Positions 1-9,818 of a DNA stretch of 64,000 nucleotides are shown here, piece after piece; within the stretch, counting starts at the first letter, position 1; each line of letters opens with the position of its first letter. The position numbers were made by a program, and so were the translations under genes. The stretch is from the NCBI GenBank assembly GCA_014529385.2, contig CM043943.1:156980747-157044746 (forward strand). The letters are read 5' to 3'. The notes beneath the pieces are model-generated. The model ran no database searches. It had not been told where the DNA came from and worked only from the letters and a program-made list of their open reading frames with translations. This stretch comes from Adiantum capillus-veneris. Its lineage: Eukaryota > Streptophyta > Polypodiopsida > Polypodiales > Pteridaceae.

Positions 1-1058
1 CCTTTCCCATTTTTTCTCTATATTATTGTAGGATGGAGCTGATTAGGATTGCATTTTGATGCCGATATACTCTCTCAGGCATACAAATATGCATTGAGCA
101 CCATAGTAAGTAGAGCTCCATCTAGATCTTATGTGCTTACCCTACACTATTTTATGCCTTGTATACCACACACATATGCATCCATAGTCTGTGTCCTAGA
201 TATATCGCAACAATAGTTTTTTTTTAATTGTATCTTATGACATTTGGATGACAATGACACCTTGTACCAGGTTTTGTCTCATAGCCAGTTCTCTTTGGTC
301 TCTGCGAGACGCTAATCAAATTTTTCCTTTTTTGTTTTCTACAAGGTCCGCGTATATAGTCACAATCACGTGTAAAGTCTATGATGGAGTGAGGTGGCAT
401 GTAATGACAGTGTGGATTTGTATAGTGGAACCACAATTTTTTTTTAACAATGCCCGTGGATCATCCGCCCGTAGTAAGATGTCATCTTATGGCATTTCCC
501 AAGGATGGCTTAGAGGTAGAGGTGACCCTGGGTCAGCCACGTAGTTCCCCTCTGATTTCCCACTGTCCCTGCACTTTGACATGTGCCTGTAGCAAAATCT
601 AATCAATCTAGGACATACAGCAATAAGTACTTCTTGTGATGCAGTGAGCTGTAGCTAAGTCAACCCTGCTTATATATTTGAGCCTATATCTGAGCTCCTG
701 CTTGTATTTTCTTCTTATCAAGAGCCATTGGTATTGTCACTTTGTCAGTATAATGAGAGTTCATTTCATACTTGCACTAGAGGTGAGCCACTGCACCAGA
801 GAGTACAGGACAAAGAGTTGTGCTACAACTACATATAGTGCAACAGGAAGACAAATACTTCCATGCCTCCAAGATATTTATATATTGACTGGCATGGCCT
901 CGCTGAGGCTTTGAAACTCAAGGATTGGATATTATATTCCATTTATCTTCGTTCTTGAAATTTAATATAGGTTTCTTGAGAGGATTGTATTTGGATGGAT
1001 ACATCACAACTATAGAGGTAATTGTTATCTGGTCAATAAGAATCTCTGCTCTCTGCAG
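1..1058. other. Non-coding sequence upstream of the HYDIN-like exon
   Basis: This AT-rich stretch has no reading frame I can support as coding. It ends in a pyrimidine-rich run and CTGCAG that serve as the 3' splice acceptor of the exon starting at 1059, so at least its right part is probably intron of the HYDIN-like gene. The few short open frames here resemble no known family and have no splice sites that would join them to the exon. Confidence 0.5.
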
Positions 1059-1745
1059 GTTTCACACTTTTTGCCATATAATATACACGTCTTTGGAGAA
1101 GGGGTTTTCCCACATGTTTTTGTTGATCTTCCTCGCATAAGAAATCACAAGTTTCTTACGAAAGCAAAAGAAGCTTTGGCAAATCTTTCAAGAGACAGAA
1201 TCACGATATCACAGCCAGATAGTCATGTTACAGTGAAGGGAGATAATCTTGGTGATCCACAAGTTTCATCAGATGTAGTATCTATGGCTTACAAGATACC
1301 AACCATAGAGGAGATTGATGCAGAAATTGATCGCTTGTTACTTGTGCAGAGCCTTACTGTGGTTAACGATCAGCAAAATTTTGCCAGTGAGCAGTATCAA
1401 TCGACAGAATTGCCTACAGGGAATGAAACCACTTCAGAGAGACTGATAAAGGATTTGGAGAAATATACCATCAATCGATATCTTTGTGACTTTGGAAATG
1501 TCATTCTTGGGGAGTCACATCAGAAAAGTTTCAGCATTAGCAATGCAGGTGTTCTTCCAGTCTCTATCAAGGGTGAAAAAACTTACTTAAAAGGAACAGG
1601 TTTTTTTTTTGAGCCTGAACAACAGTTGAAGCTGTCAGTTACATCAAGTAGCAAAATGGTGGAATTCAATCTAATGCTTAAAACAGATTCCCCAAAGTTT
1701 AGTTCAGGAATTATTGAAGCAACTATTCCTCTGTGCATAAAAGAG
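1059..1745 (+). CDS. HYDIN-like axonemal central-apparatus protein, internal exon
   Basis: The exon starts after the acceptor CTCTCTGCAG (AG at 1057-1058) and stays open to GAG at 1745, followed by donor GTGAAA; both ends are phase 0. The product (229 codons) opens with a segment containing VFGEGVFPHVFVDLPR, which resembles the GEG(I/V)FP...DLPR signature between ASH/MSP-like beta-sandwich domains of HYDIN. Near the C-terminal end another such domain begins (YLCDFGNVILGESHQKSFSI, then a strand-rich segment). HYDIN proteins are very large and belong to the central-pair projection of motile cilia; in plants they would act in flagellated sperm. A TTG codon at 1071 is not a start; the frame runs through it from the acceptor. 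This is one exon of a bigger gene. Assignment is by recalled family motifs, not by a search. Confidence 0.72.
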
Positions 1746-1834
1746 GTGAAAACCCATCAAATCTTGAACTAGAATTGTGCAAATTTAGGGACCTTTGTCT
1801 CTTTTTAAGGTCAGACTTTGGATGTTGATTGCAG

Positions 1835-1939
1835 GCACCTCGCACAATGTTGCTTTTGAGAGCCAATGTAACCAAGCCCTTATTGGAGTTATCAACAGAA
1901 TGGTTGGACTTTGACTCCATCCTTTTTGGCCAATGCAAG
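1835..1939 (+). CDS. HYDIN-like protein, next exon
   Basis: An 89-bp intron (1746-1834) with GT...AG ends separates this 35-codon exon from the previous one. The acceptor is GATTGCAG and the donor is a perfect GTAAGT at 1940. The frame continues in phase 0. The peptide includes LLLRANVTKPLLELS and a following DFDSILFGQCK, matching the start of a HYDIN ASH-type domain, in which a phrase of the type VDFG.VLCGQCK is typical. The short intron and consensus sites suggest this host gene is intact here. No following exon was found in the remaining 62 kb, so the window to the right is either its intron or sequence beyond a broken gene. Confidence 0.72.
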
Positions 1940-2190
1940 GTAAGTACCTCAGAGATTCTGAAATGGATTTCTCCAACTGTTACCTCACTTAGACAAATAA
2001 TACTCACACTAAAACTTAGTTTTCATCTGGGGACGGAAGCATCAAAACTTGAAATACACGTAAAGTAACATGTTTTGCATGACAACCTCCATGTTCTGGA
2101 TCCCTGCCTTACTTGCTCTATCTGACCGCAGACATGAGTCAGGTTTAGTCTCTATGCTAGATTGGTAGCCACCTAGTCTAAAGCAAATGC
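1940..2190 (+). other. Start of the intron after the HYDIN-like exon
   Basis: It begins with the donor GTAAGT. I see no coding frame and no repeat in it. It ends at a T-run that marks the poly(A) end of a minus-strand retroposon. Confidence 0.5.
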
Positions 2191-2835
2191 TTTTTTTTTT
2201 CCAAAAGAGAAAATCTTTCTATTAAAATCACCTCAAGGGCACAAACCCCAAGTTAGAATTACATCAGAATAATACAGAGAGAATAGCATAAATGGTATAC
2301 AAAAGATAAAATCCTAGGGCAATCCAAGATACAAGATTGCCTCAAATCAAGGCTAGATATGGGGGTTAAGTCTTGAAGACCTCCTAGGCCTCTTCAAAGA
2401 CTCAGCAGACTTCTTAGAACTTTCTACCAGAGAAGGAAAATGCCGCTCATAAGCTGAATTTATGCCTTCAGAACTGCAGCGGATATCCAAATCACTTCCC
2501 TGAGAATCAATTGGCGGATCATGAAGACCTGGTGAAGAAGTAGTATCCGAGGAGAGAGGAGAAACATTTTCTCTTCTTCTATACACAAGCTTTGTAGCCT
2601 CTGTCCTCCTAGCTCGTCGTCTTCTTTTTTTCCCTTCCTTCCTCCTAGCTTTCTCTGCTTCACTTCTTCTCCTTACCAAATGATCTTCCAATCCCCCATT
2701 CGCATGAAGTGCCTCTTGCAAGCTCAAATGAGATTTAACGGAAAATGAAGTTTTTTTGTGATTTGTATGAGATGGTACACACTCTTTACAAGCTAAAAGA
2801 CCTGGAATCTTCTCAAATTTTCTTTGAAGATGATT
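2191..2835 (-). mobile_element. Poly(A)-tailed retroposon 3' end with a basic C-terminal reading frame
   Basis: On the minus strand this segment ends in an A-run (T-run at 2191-2200), the usual mark of a LINE or retrocopy 3' end. It carries a frame open from about 2833 to a stop at 2353. The peptide has a strongly basic Arg/Lys run (EGKKRRRRARR), a Ser/Asp-rich middle and a C-terminus ending PRRSSRLNPHI, followed by a 3' UTR of about 150 bp. An apparent start near 2727 is TTG, so this is not a complete gene; the 5' part is missing. I do not recognise the protein. It could be the tail of a LINE open reading frame or of a retrocopied host mRNA. Confidence 0.45.
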
Positions 2836-3729
2836 CTAGAAGATGCTTCATCAAAGTGGAACTCCCTAAAATTCAATATGCGCTCTTTTTCCTACGGTGG
2901 GTGACATTATGAGTATGGTGCCTTGATAATGATCCTCCTTGGGGTACTCTATGCCTTCTTGGTTTCACCTTGTTAACTTTTTGGTATGAATTTGAGATAG
3001 AAAATTATCTTAGCCCATAGTTGTGCTGTATTCTGCACATAGTCTCCAAATTCTACCTCCACCTTTGCCTAACGCTTAGGTGTCCAAGAAAATCTCAAGT
3101 GACAGAGGATGTGTTTGCATTAAAATTCAATTGAAATGCTTTGCTAGTTAGATTTCGGAATTTGTAAAGGTTGTAAGAACCAAGGCACCTTAACTCGTTC
3201 TGCTCTATTAGCTTGACACTTCAAACATTCTGAAACATACTTGTGGACTTCTCACTTGAGATAAGGACACCAAAAAGTTCTATGTACTAACTGTAAAGTC
3301 TTATCTATGTCCGGATGGCCCGGACAAGGACTATCGTGACAATCATGCAAAATTTTTTCTCTTAGTTCCTGTGCACATGGAACATCTAGCTTCCTTTTTT
3401 AACAAAAAAAATCGAAAATGGAATTGGTTTAGAACCAGTTGATGAAGCATTAGATGGAAGTGCATCATCAAGGCTTATAAATGTTGGATCGATTCTAGAC
3501 CTTATTGATTGCAAAGAAGGATCTTCTACCTATGCTTCCTTGATTTCTTGAAGCAGAGTACTCATATCATGCGTAATGCGTGATAATGCTTCTCAGTGAT
3601 AACATTATCCTTGCCCTTTTTATACAGAATTTCCATGTGAAATTCTACCATTAAGTCGGCCCTCTGTGTAAACTTTCCCAAGTAAATGATCCTTCTATTA
3701 GTTTATGAAAACTGCCCAGCGGGCTACAA
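2836..3729 (-). mobile_element. Degraded Ty3/gypsy pol fragment (RNase H end and integrase zinc domain)
   Basis: Minus-strand translation of about 3190-3390 gives a clear integrase H2C2 zinc-binding domain: HDCHDSPCPGHPDIDKT, then RTFWCPY, then CLKCQANRA, interrupted by one TGA. Farther upstream (about 3590-3720) lies a remnant resembling the end of RNase H and the K-G-K-D-N-V linker typical of Ty3 pol. After the zinc domain the frame decays and no integrase catalytic core is recognisable. This fragment is not closely similar to elements A-G and looks older. It abuts LINE sequence at about 3730. Confidence 0.6.
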
Positions 3730-4700
3730 ACTGTCTTGACAAGAGGGGGGTACATTAGAATGTGGGGAGACTTTGTGAGATATGTACAATGACGGCTAGA
3801 TCACGAGATGGGATGAGGAAACAACCACACAGGTGGGCGGTAATGCCCACTAGGGTCCCCATGGACCGTGGTGTAGAACGCCTCGGTCGCTCCTGCATAC
3901 GGTCGGAGAGGTCCTGAAGCCTCTCGAACTATCCTCTAAGTGTATGGATCAGCTCCAGCCAAATGCCTCGTATAGTCTCCACTGGTGGGATGCAGCAGGC
4001 CTCGAAGATGTGGAATCAACGAGCTCTCCAAATGAACCACAGAGTCAGGCTGCAAATAAGTTCCCAACAAAGCTCTCTATCATTGCTCCACTCCTGAAGC
4101 GTAAGCCTTGTGGTAGGCTAGAGTGTAGGCCGGCCCTCCTGCATCACAATCATCCAGCTAGCTGAAGACAACTCAAAACGAAGTGCTGGGCCCGTGAGGG
4201 TGAACCAGGCAGCAGCACCCCAAGAGTACTCCCTAGCTAACGACAAGGCTGGCATCAATCCGAACCCAAACCTGCTAGGCCATGGAACAGTCCCATAGAA
4301 AGTGCCTTTGTGACTCAAGTGGGTGGTCACAAATGGCACAGCCCGCCGGATGGCCACTGTAGACCAACCAACTACCAACTATGGTAGCTCAATGGGAACT
4401 AACCACTGGAACATGGTGACTCTCCTCCGCTGTCTGCTGTCCCACAAGCGCTTCCAAAAGTTTGTAAGAAACTCAACTGTGAGGCCCTCGTTCTTCCAGT
4501 GACGTGCTGCAGAGCAGCCAGTATATGACGCCCCAGTCGTGGTGTGTATTGGAAGAAAGAGATCCCTAGGTGATCAGCTTAAGTAAAAGGATCCCGCCAA
4601 AACAACTCCCCATGGTCCTTCTACACTTGCGACAGAGGAAGACTCTCCCAAGCCCAATGCCTCCAATGTCTAGTCTCAAGATCTGATGGGTCAGAATCAA
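3730..4700 (-). mobile_element. LINE ORF2 C-terminus, left half (split by element A)
   Basis: On the minus strand, about 4440-4270 encodes a LINE-type C-terminal region: FWKRLWDSRQRRRVTMFQW followed, after a frameshift, by a zinc-finger-like block CAICDHPLESQRHFLWDC, matching the zf-RVT module found after the reverse transcriptase in plant LINEs. Stops and frameshifts are frequent, so it is a pseudogene. The preceding part of the same LINE is at 24420-24837; the two were joined before element A inserted, with ATCAA (4696-4700) and ATCCA (24420-24424) as the likely target duplication. The left limit is where Ty3 fragment sequence begins; I see no poly(A) there. Confidence 0.62.
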
Positions 4701-5269
4701 TGTAGCAGGCTACAGTGTCACTTTCACAGGACACACAGTTAGTACAGTTGGTATGGTCTGGCTCACACTGGATGGACTCTCTAGGCAGGGCAGTGACACG
4801 TGGCAGGGATACGGACGGTGGTCTAGTGGACATCGTGTCCAGGTCACCACCAGTTTGGGATAGACTAAGATGGCTGACATTTATGAGCCGTTGGTGGCTC
4901 TTTATGATTGTACATGTGAGTAGTAGTTGTTGGGTCGGGATTATCATCTTCTTTATATATGGTCCAGCGTTTTCATCTAGAGTAGCGAGTCTATACACAT
5001 CACGTCTGCAATATCCCTGCACATCTAAGCCTCGAAACCCCATTGTACCTGTGAGTTCTGGGCTGGAGCTGAGTGTGTTGCCACGCCTGAGTCTGTATCG
5101 ATTCTTTGAGATAGTCGAGTCCTTATGTTCTGGTCTGCTGTTGTGACTCTGTGTTGATCAGCTGTTATCTATTGTTTGCTTTGTTTTCATTCTGTTTTGA
5201 GTGAGATGTCACGCACATTGCACTGAGGAGCACCCACTGTAGAGAGCACGACACACTATCCGCGCTATA
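4701..5269 (+). repeat. 5' LTR of element A
   Basis: It starts TGTAGCAGGC and ends CGCGCTATA (family consensus CGCGCTACA). It is alignable end to end with 23849-24419. It contains a TATATAT box (4954-4960) and the family hairpin GAGCC-GTTGGT-GGCTC. Confidence 0.88.
4954..4960 (+). promoter_or_regulatory. Putative TATA box in the LTR of element A
   Basis: TATATAT lies in the middle of the LTR, at the same position as 24102-24108 in the 3' LTR; a similar box is at 25025-25031 in the LTR of element G. The other LTRs in the window have no such motif here. Confidence 0.4.
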
Positions 5270-5571
5270 CGTGCTCTCATCTTTGGCACGCCCGGTGCGA
5301 CCTCAACTGAAGTCTCACTCTCTGTTGAGGTGCAAATCTAGGAGCTAGTTGGGTTTACCTAGCCTTGCCCAGTGTAGCTTGTTGGTCTGGTCCAGTTTCA
5401 CCCAGCTTACTCTAGCTGACTTAGTCTCTCGCCCTGGTCCAACCAAGCTCTCGTCCTAGTCTAGTCCTTCTTCGTCCCTGGTCTAGCGAGGTGGTCTAGT
5501 AGAGTCTAGACCTGTATTCAGCCAATTAAAAGTCTTCTTGGCCAAGGCTTGGTTGGGTTTGTGGTCACTGC
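5270..5571 (+). other. Leader and primer-binding-site-like segment of element A
   Basis: TGGCACGCCCGGTGCGACCT begins at 5284, 14 nt inside the LTR end. TGG followed by tRNA-complementary sequence is expected for a minus-strand primer site, though the spacing is longer than usual. Sequence differs from the TGGCGATCACGGTGGGACCT type in C and D. The cognate tRNA was not resolved. The rest is an untranslated leader rich in CTGGTCTAG-like repeats. Confidence 0.5.
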
Positions 5572-5831
5572 ATGACACAGACAAGGTGGTCATTAGAGCG
5601 TCAAAGCGCACTACTGAGTCCTCTAAAGCACTACAACAGAAGAGGTCAAACCTTGGTACCTAGTAGAAGTCCACCAACCTCCTCACCCATACCTCCATAT
5701 ACGGCATCATCCATTCCTCCATCCGGTTCTACATCTTCCAGGTCACCTTCCCTAGTAAAGCTCTCTCCTATTTTGTTATAGCAAGCTATTGAGCAACGAG
5801 CTCCGGAGCAAGCGACCATGGAGGCGTTGAC
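5572..5831 (+). pseudogene. Element A gag, N-terminal part
   Basis: ATG at 5572 starts the family gag N-terminus (MTQTRWSLERQSALLSP), a Ser/Pro-rich basic segment. A stop interrupts it at about 5779. The frame then reaches ATGGAGGCG TTGAC, where element B is inserted (target copy 5827-5831). Gag forms the particle that packages the retrotransposon RNA. The homologous gag resumes at 17227. Confidence 0.75.
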
Positions 5832-6394
5832 TATAGCAAGGCTACAGTGTCACTTTCACAGGACACACAGTTAGTACAGCTGGTTTGGTCTGATTCACAC
5901 TGGACGGACTCTTTGGGCTGGACAGTGACACGTGGCAAGGATATGGACGGTGGCCCCAGGTCACCACCACTCAGTTTCGGGATAGACTTAGACGGCTGAC
6001 ATTTATGAGCCGTTGGTGGCTCTTTATGGTGGTACATATGAGTAGTAGCTGTTGGGTCATCGGTATCCTCTTCTTCACATTTGGTCCGGCGATGTCGTTT
6101 TAGAGTATAGAGTCTGTACACACAGCACGTCTTCACCATCCCTGCACATTTGAGCCTCGACACCCCATTGTACCTGTGAGTCCTGGGCTGGAGCTGAGTG
6201 TTCTGCCACGCTAGAGTCTGTATCAATTCTTTGAGATAGTCGAGTCATATGTTGTGGTCTGCTGCTGTTGTGTCTGTGTGAGCTCAGTTGTTGTCTATTG
6301 TTCCTTTGTTTCAGTTTGTTTTGAGTGAGATTGTCACGCACATTGCACTGAGGAGCACCCACTGTAGAGAGCACGACACACTATCCGCGCTACA
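5832..6394 (+). repeat. 5' LTR of element B
   Basis: It begins TATAGCAAGG (TG to TA change in the terminal dinucleotide) and ends CGCGCTACA. It is collinear with 16681-17226 and contains the GAGCC-GTTGGT-GGCTC hairpin. No TATATAT box is present. Confidence 0.88.
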
Positions 6395-6763
6395 GGTGCT
6401 CTCATTTTGGCGACCACGATGGGATCTCTACTGAAGTCTCACTCTCTGTGAGGTACAAATCTTGAAGCTAGTTGGGTTTATCTACCTTCGCCTACTTTGC
6501 CTTGCACTGTATAGCCTGTTGGTCTGGTCCTCTCTCGCCCTGGTCCATTTGGTGTGGTTCTCTCTCGCCCTGGTCCATCTGGTCTGGTCCTCTCTCGCCC
6601 TGGTCCAATTGGCCTGGTCTCTCTAGCCATGTCCAATCAGTCCTCGTCCCTGGTCCAGTCCCTCCTCGTCCCTGGTCAAGCCTGGGTCTAGTAGAGTCTA
6701 GACCTGTCTTCAACCAGTTACAGGTTTTCTTGCCCAAAGCTTGGTTGGATTGTTGGTCACTGC
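6395..6763 (+). other. Leader and primer-binding-site-like segment of element B
   Basis: TGGCGACCACGATGGGATCT starts at 6410, 15 nt inside the LTR, after the conserved GGTGCTCTCATTT. The rest is a leader with degenerate CTGGTCCTCTCTCGCCCTGGTCCA repeats (about 6510-6690) and no long coding frame. Confidence 0.5.
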
Positions 6764-8274
6764 ATGACACATATAAGGCGGTCAGTCAAGCGTCAAAGCG
6801 CACTACTGAGTCCTCTGAAGTACTACAACAGAAGACAATGCTTGGTACCTAGTAGAAGTCCAACCTCATCACCCATACCTCCACATACAACATCACCCAT
6901 TCATCCATCTGGTTCCACATCTTCCAGATCACCTTCTCCAGTAAAGCTCTCTCCTATTCTGCTACAACATGCTATTGAGAAACGGGCTCCTGAGCAAGGG
7001 GCCATGGAGGCTTTGGCAAGTGTTTTGGCCAAGGTGAACATCAAGTTCCCTATCTTCAAAGGACTCTCTTCAGAAGATGCTAACGACCATGCAAGGAGGT
7101 TTGTATCTTTCTGTAGGGGTCGTGGTCTTAATAGAGAGGATGCTTATTTGCTACTCTTTCCATCTACCTTGGATTAGCAGACAAATGGTACAGCCAGTTT
7201 GCAGAAAACCATTTTGCAACTTGGGCAGCCTTAAGACAACAGTTCTGTGCAACATTCAAGCCAGGTGACTATTAGGAGAAGGTTTTGGATGAGTTGGCCA
7301 ACATGGTGCTCCAGCTAGAGGAGATTTTTGCAGAACTTATGACAAAAACCAAGTCTTTGGTTGCCAAGCTTCCCCAGCAACCCGGTGAATTTATGGTTAA
7401 GAAGTGGGTAGAGAACTCAGCAAAAACTCCGAGAGAGTCTCCGACCCTACGCCACTCTGGAGGAATTCATCGTAGCTGCTACTAGGATAGAGGGGGCTAG
7501 GAAGCTGTTCACCAACTCCCCCCACATAGAGACTCCCTCTGTGTTTTCGGAAAGTCCTGCATGACTTCTTTGCGCAGAGAACTTGAAGCCCTAAAACTAC
7601 AACGCGCTCTCCAAGAAGAGAAGTCAATCTCTCTTAGACAAAAGAAACCACCCCATCTTGAGGCTTTGGAGCAAATCAAGAGAGAGCTAGAAGAGCTTCG
7701 GTCTTAGCAGGAGACTAAGGCTATGGTATGGTGCAGCTCATGTCGCTCTCCAGGACATCCGCCACAGGACTGCCCCCTTTGGGCTTATTGCGACTTCTGC
7801 GAAAAGTCGGGGCATGAAGACAAGGATTGCTACTATATCAAGGGATTGCGGCAAATACAACAAAGTCTAGGTCCTTCTCTCCAACAAGGGATAGCACCTG
7901 CATCCAACATGATTTCACCCTATGGCCATCAAAACCCGATTCCACCTCCTCTGACAACACCTCCTATGCAAGCTATACAAGGTATGCACAACAACTTTGC
8001 ATCCCCCAGCTTTTATCATGCTAGTACCCCTTCAGTCCCCCAAAGCTTCTACACTTCAGCATCCAACCCCATGCAGCAAGGGCCGAGACCACCTCGCCCC
8101 TCCAATAGGCCAATTTTCTGCCACAGGTGCGGGGAGTATGGACACTATCAGAGAAAATGTCCATTGCTAGAAGGGTCCCCTCCTTGCCGACACTGCCCGG
8201 AAGCTAAGGATCACTATAGTAAGGACTGCCCAAAACAACGCGCATCCACATCTGCAAGCACAATCCAAAATTAA
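6764..8274 (+). pseudogene. Element B gag with four CCHC-type zinc knuckles
   Basis: ATG at 6764 begins MTHIRRSVKRQSALLSP. A capsid-like region follows with LSSEDANDHARRFVSF and RGLNREDAYLL. A 4-bp deletion near 7175 shifts the frame; further stops occur at about 7275 and 7707. The C-terminal part is open from 7723 to 8274 and has two pairs of zinc knuckles: CSSCRSPGHPPQDC and CDFCEKSGHEDKDC, a Pro/Gln/Asn/Ser-rich spacer of about 80 residues, then CHRCGEYGHYQRKC and CRHCPEAKDHYSKDC. Three fit CX2CX4HX4C and the last CX2CX5HX4C. Gag binds and packages the element RNA. Most plant Ty3 gags have one knuckle, so four is unusual. Confidence 0.82.
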
Positions 8275-9699
8275 CAGGAGTTTACATTCCCAAAGGTTAA
8301 CCTCATTACAGTAAGCACCATTCCACAGGCACCGCCTTCCACTCTTGTAGTTGCCTCTCGCGACGGGTTGAAGCAGGTGGAAGAGCCGGCTGGTGTGCTA
8401 AAACGGGCACAGAGAGCTGCTCTTGGTCTCAGCCTCCCTGGCGGTCCAATTTTTTCATCTCCAGTCACAAAAATGAGTCAAACTCCCTTAGTAGCTGACA
8501 AACTAGCAGGTAGTGCCAAGAGCCAACATACCTTTCTTCTATTAGATATTGATGGTGCTTTCATGGAAGCAGTAGAGGACTTGCAGAAGCTTAAGATACC
8601 AGAGCAAGATCTAATCAACAGAGAGAAGCCTACAGCAGAGTCTATCTTGAAAAACACCTTTCAGCAAGTGTCACTGCACGATATGCTTCGACTTGATGCA
8701 AATTTTAGACGTGACACCCTTTCCATCATCCAGTCTCTGTATCCTGGTGCAGGGCCTAGTGGCGGGAACCTACCTGTGTAGCCCTTGGAGTCCACATGAT
8801 TTCTTATCTAGCTGCTCTCCTCACCGACTACAAAAGTCCTCGTCTCTATGTGTCTATTATTGGGCATCAATTCTCAAGCGTCATCGTGGATGGTGGATTT
8901 GGGATCAATCTGATGCCAGAATTCACTATGTTGGCTTTAGGTTTGCAGCCTACCTGCCCTGCTCCATTCACTGTTACATTGGCAGACCAGAGGACAGTCT
9001 ACCCTGTGGGCATAGTAGAGAAGGTGCCTCTGATGGTACAAGACTTTACATTTAATTTGTAGTTTGTTGTGGTCAGTTTTCCTCAAGTGGAGGGAGGATT
9101 TCCTTTGCTTATTGGTAGACCATGGTTGTGGCATACTAAGGCACTTCATGATTGGGGAAACGACGCCATGTGGATACATACTCCTGGCTCCCCCATGCAA
9201 CCAATTCGGCTCAAAGGAGGTATGGATCCAGTGGTTCATCACAGCTCATTGTCAGTACAATCCAACCCCGACCCTCAGCAGCCCATCCCACCTGACGGGT
9301 CTGACGAAGACCTGTTGCAGTGGTTGGAAGCTACCACCACGATGCCATGCTATGTGGTCTCTATTCAAAACCCACCTGTGCCGGTAACACTCTCTCTCCC
9401 AGCTCCTCAGGCGGACACCAATGTCCCAAGCCCTACAAGAGAAAGCGTGCCAGTCGAAGAAGTAAGCGTGTTAGTCCCGGATTTTCCATGATTCAAATGT
9501 TCCTCTGATGGAAGCCGTCGGCCTTGGTGAACCTATAACACATCACCGAAGAGGGAAGAAATCTCCTCTGCATGAACTTGCCAATGATTCCCCCCTTCCT
9601 CTAACATCTCCCAGGTCGGACGTCCCGCCCCGTCAAAAGCACTCTGCTATGTCTGTGTTTGAAGATTTACCCTTCGAGGAGCTTCCACCAGGATGGTAA
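8275..9699 (+). pseudogene. Element B gag-protease linker and aspartic protease
   Basis: After a stop at 8272 the frame continues through a linker (GVLKRAQRAALGLSLPGG, then LLDIDGAFMEAVEDLQKLK and a conserved FQQVSLHDMLRLDANFR). The protease follows: VIVDGGFGINLMPEF at about 8884-8928, then the flap and C-terminal PLLIGRPWL. Retropepsins normally have D-S/T-G; here the site reads D-G-G, as in all copies in the window. Several stops (about 8778, 9060, 9489, 9697) break the gene. A linker rich in Pro and acidic residues joins the protease to RT. Confidence 0.75.
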
Positions 9700-9818
9700 C
9701 AAGAAGAGTATGCAGAGTTTCCAATCGATCAAACACCAGCCTATGATGCTTGAAGGTCCAAGAGGCAGCTTAGTTCTCAACTTCTGAAGTACCCTCCACA
9801 GTTACACCTCCTGACCCG

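Noticed and set aside
1071-1773. A separate gene starting at TTG 1071
   Set aside because: The frame is open back to the splice acceptor at 1058 and the peptide lacks an N-terminus; it is an internal exon.
2460-2663. Overlapping 67-codon frame
   Set aside because: Shadow of the 2353-2835 frame; no features of its own.
4715-5146. Long frames inside LTRs (also 24 kb, 34.7 kb, 37 kb, 47 kb and 52 kb)
   Set aside because: LTR is non-coding; similar frames recur only because the LTRs are copies, and they differ by stops and shifts between copies.
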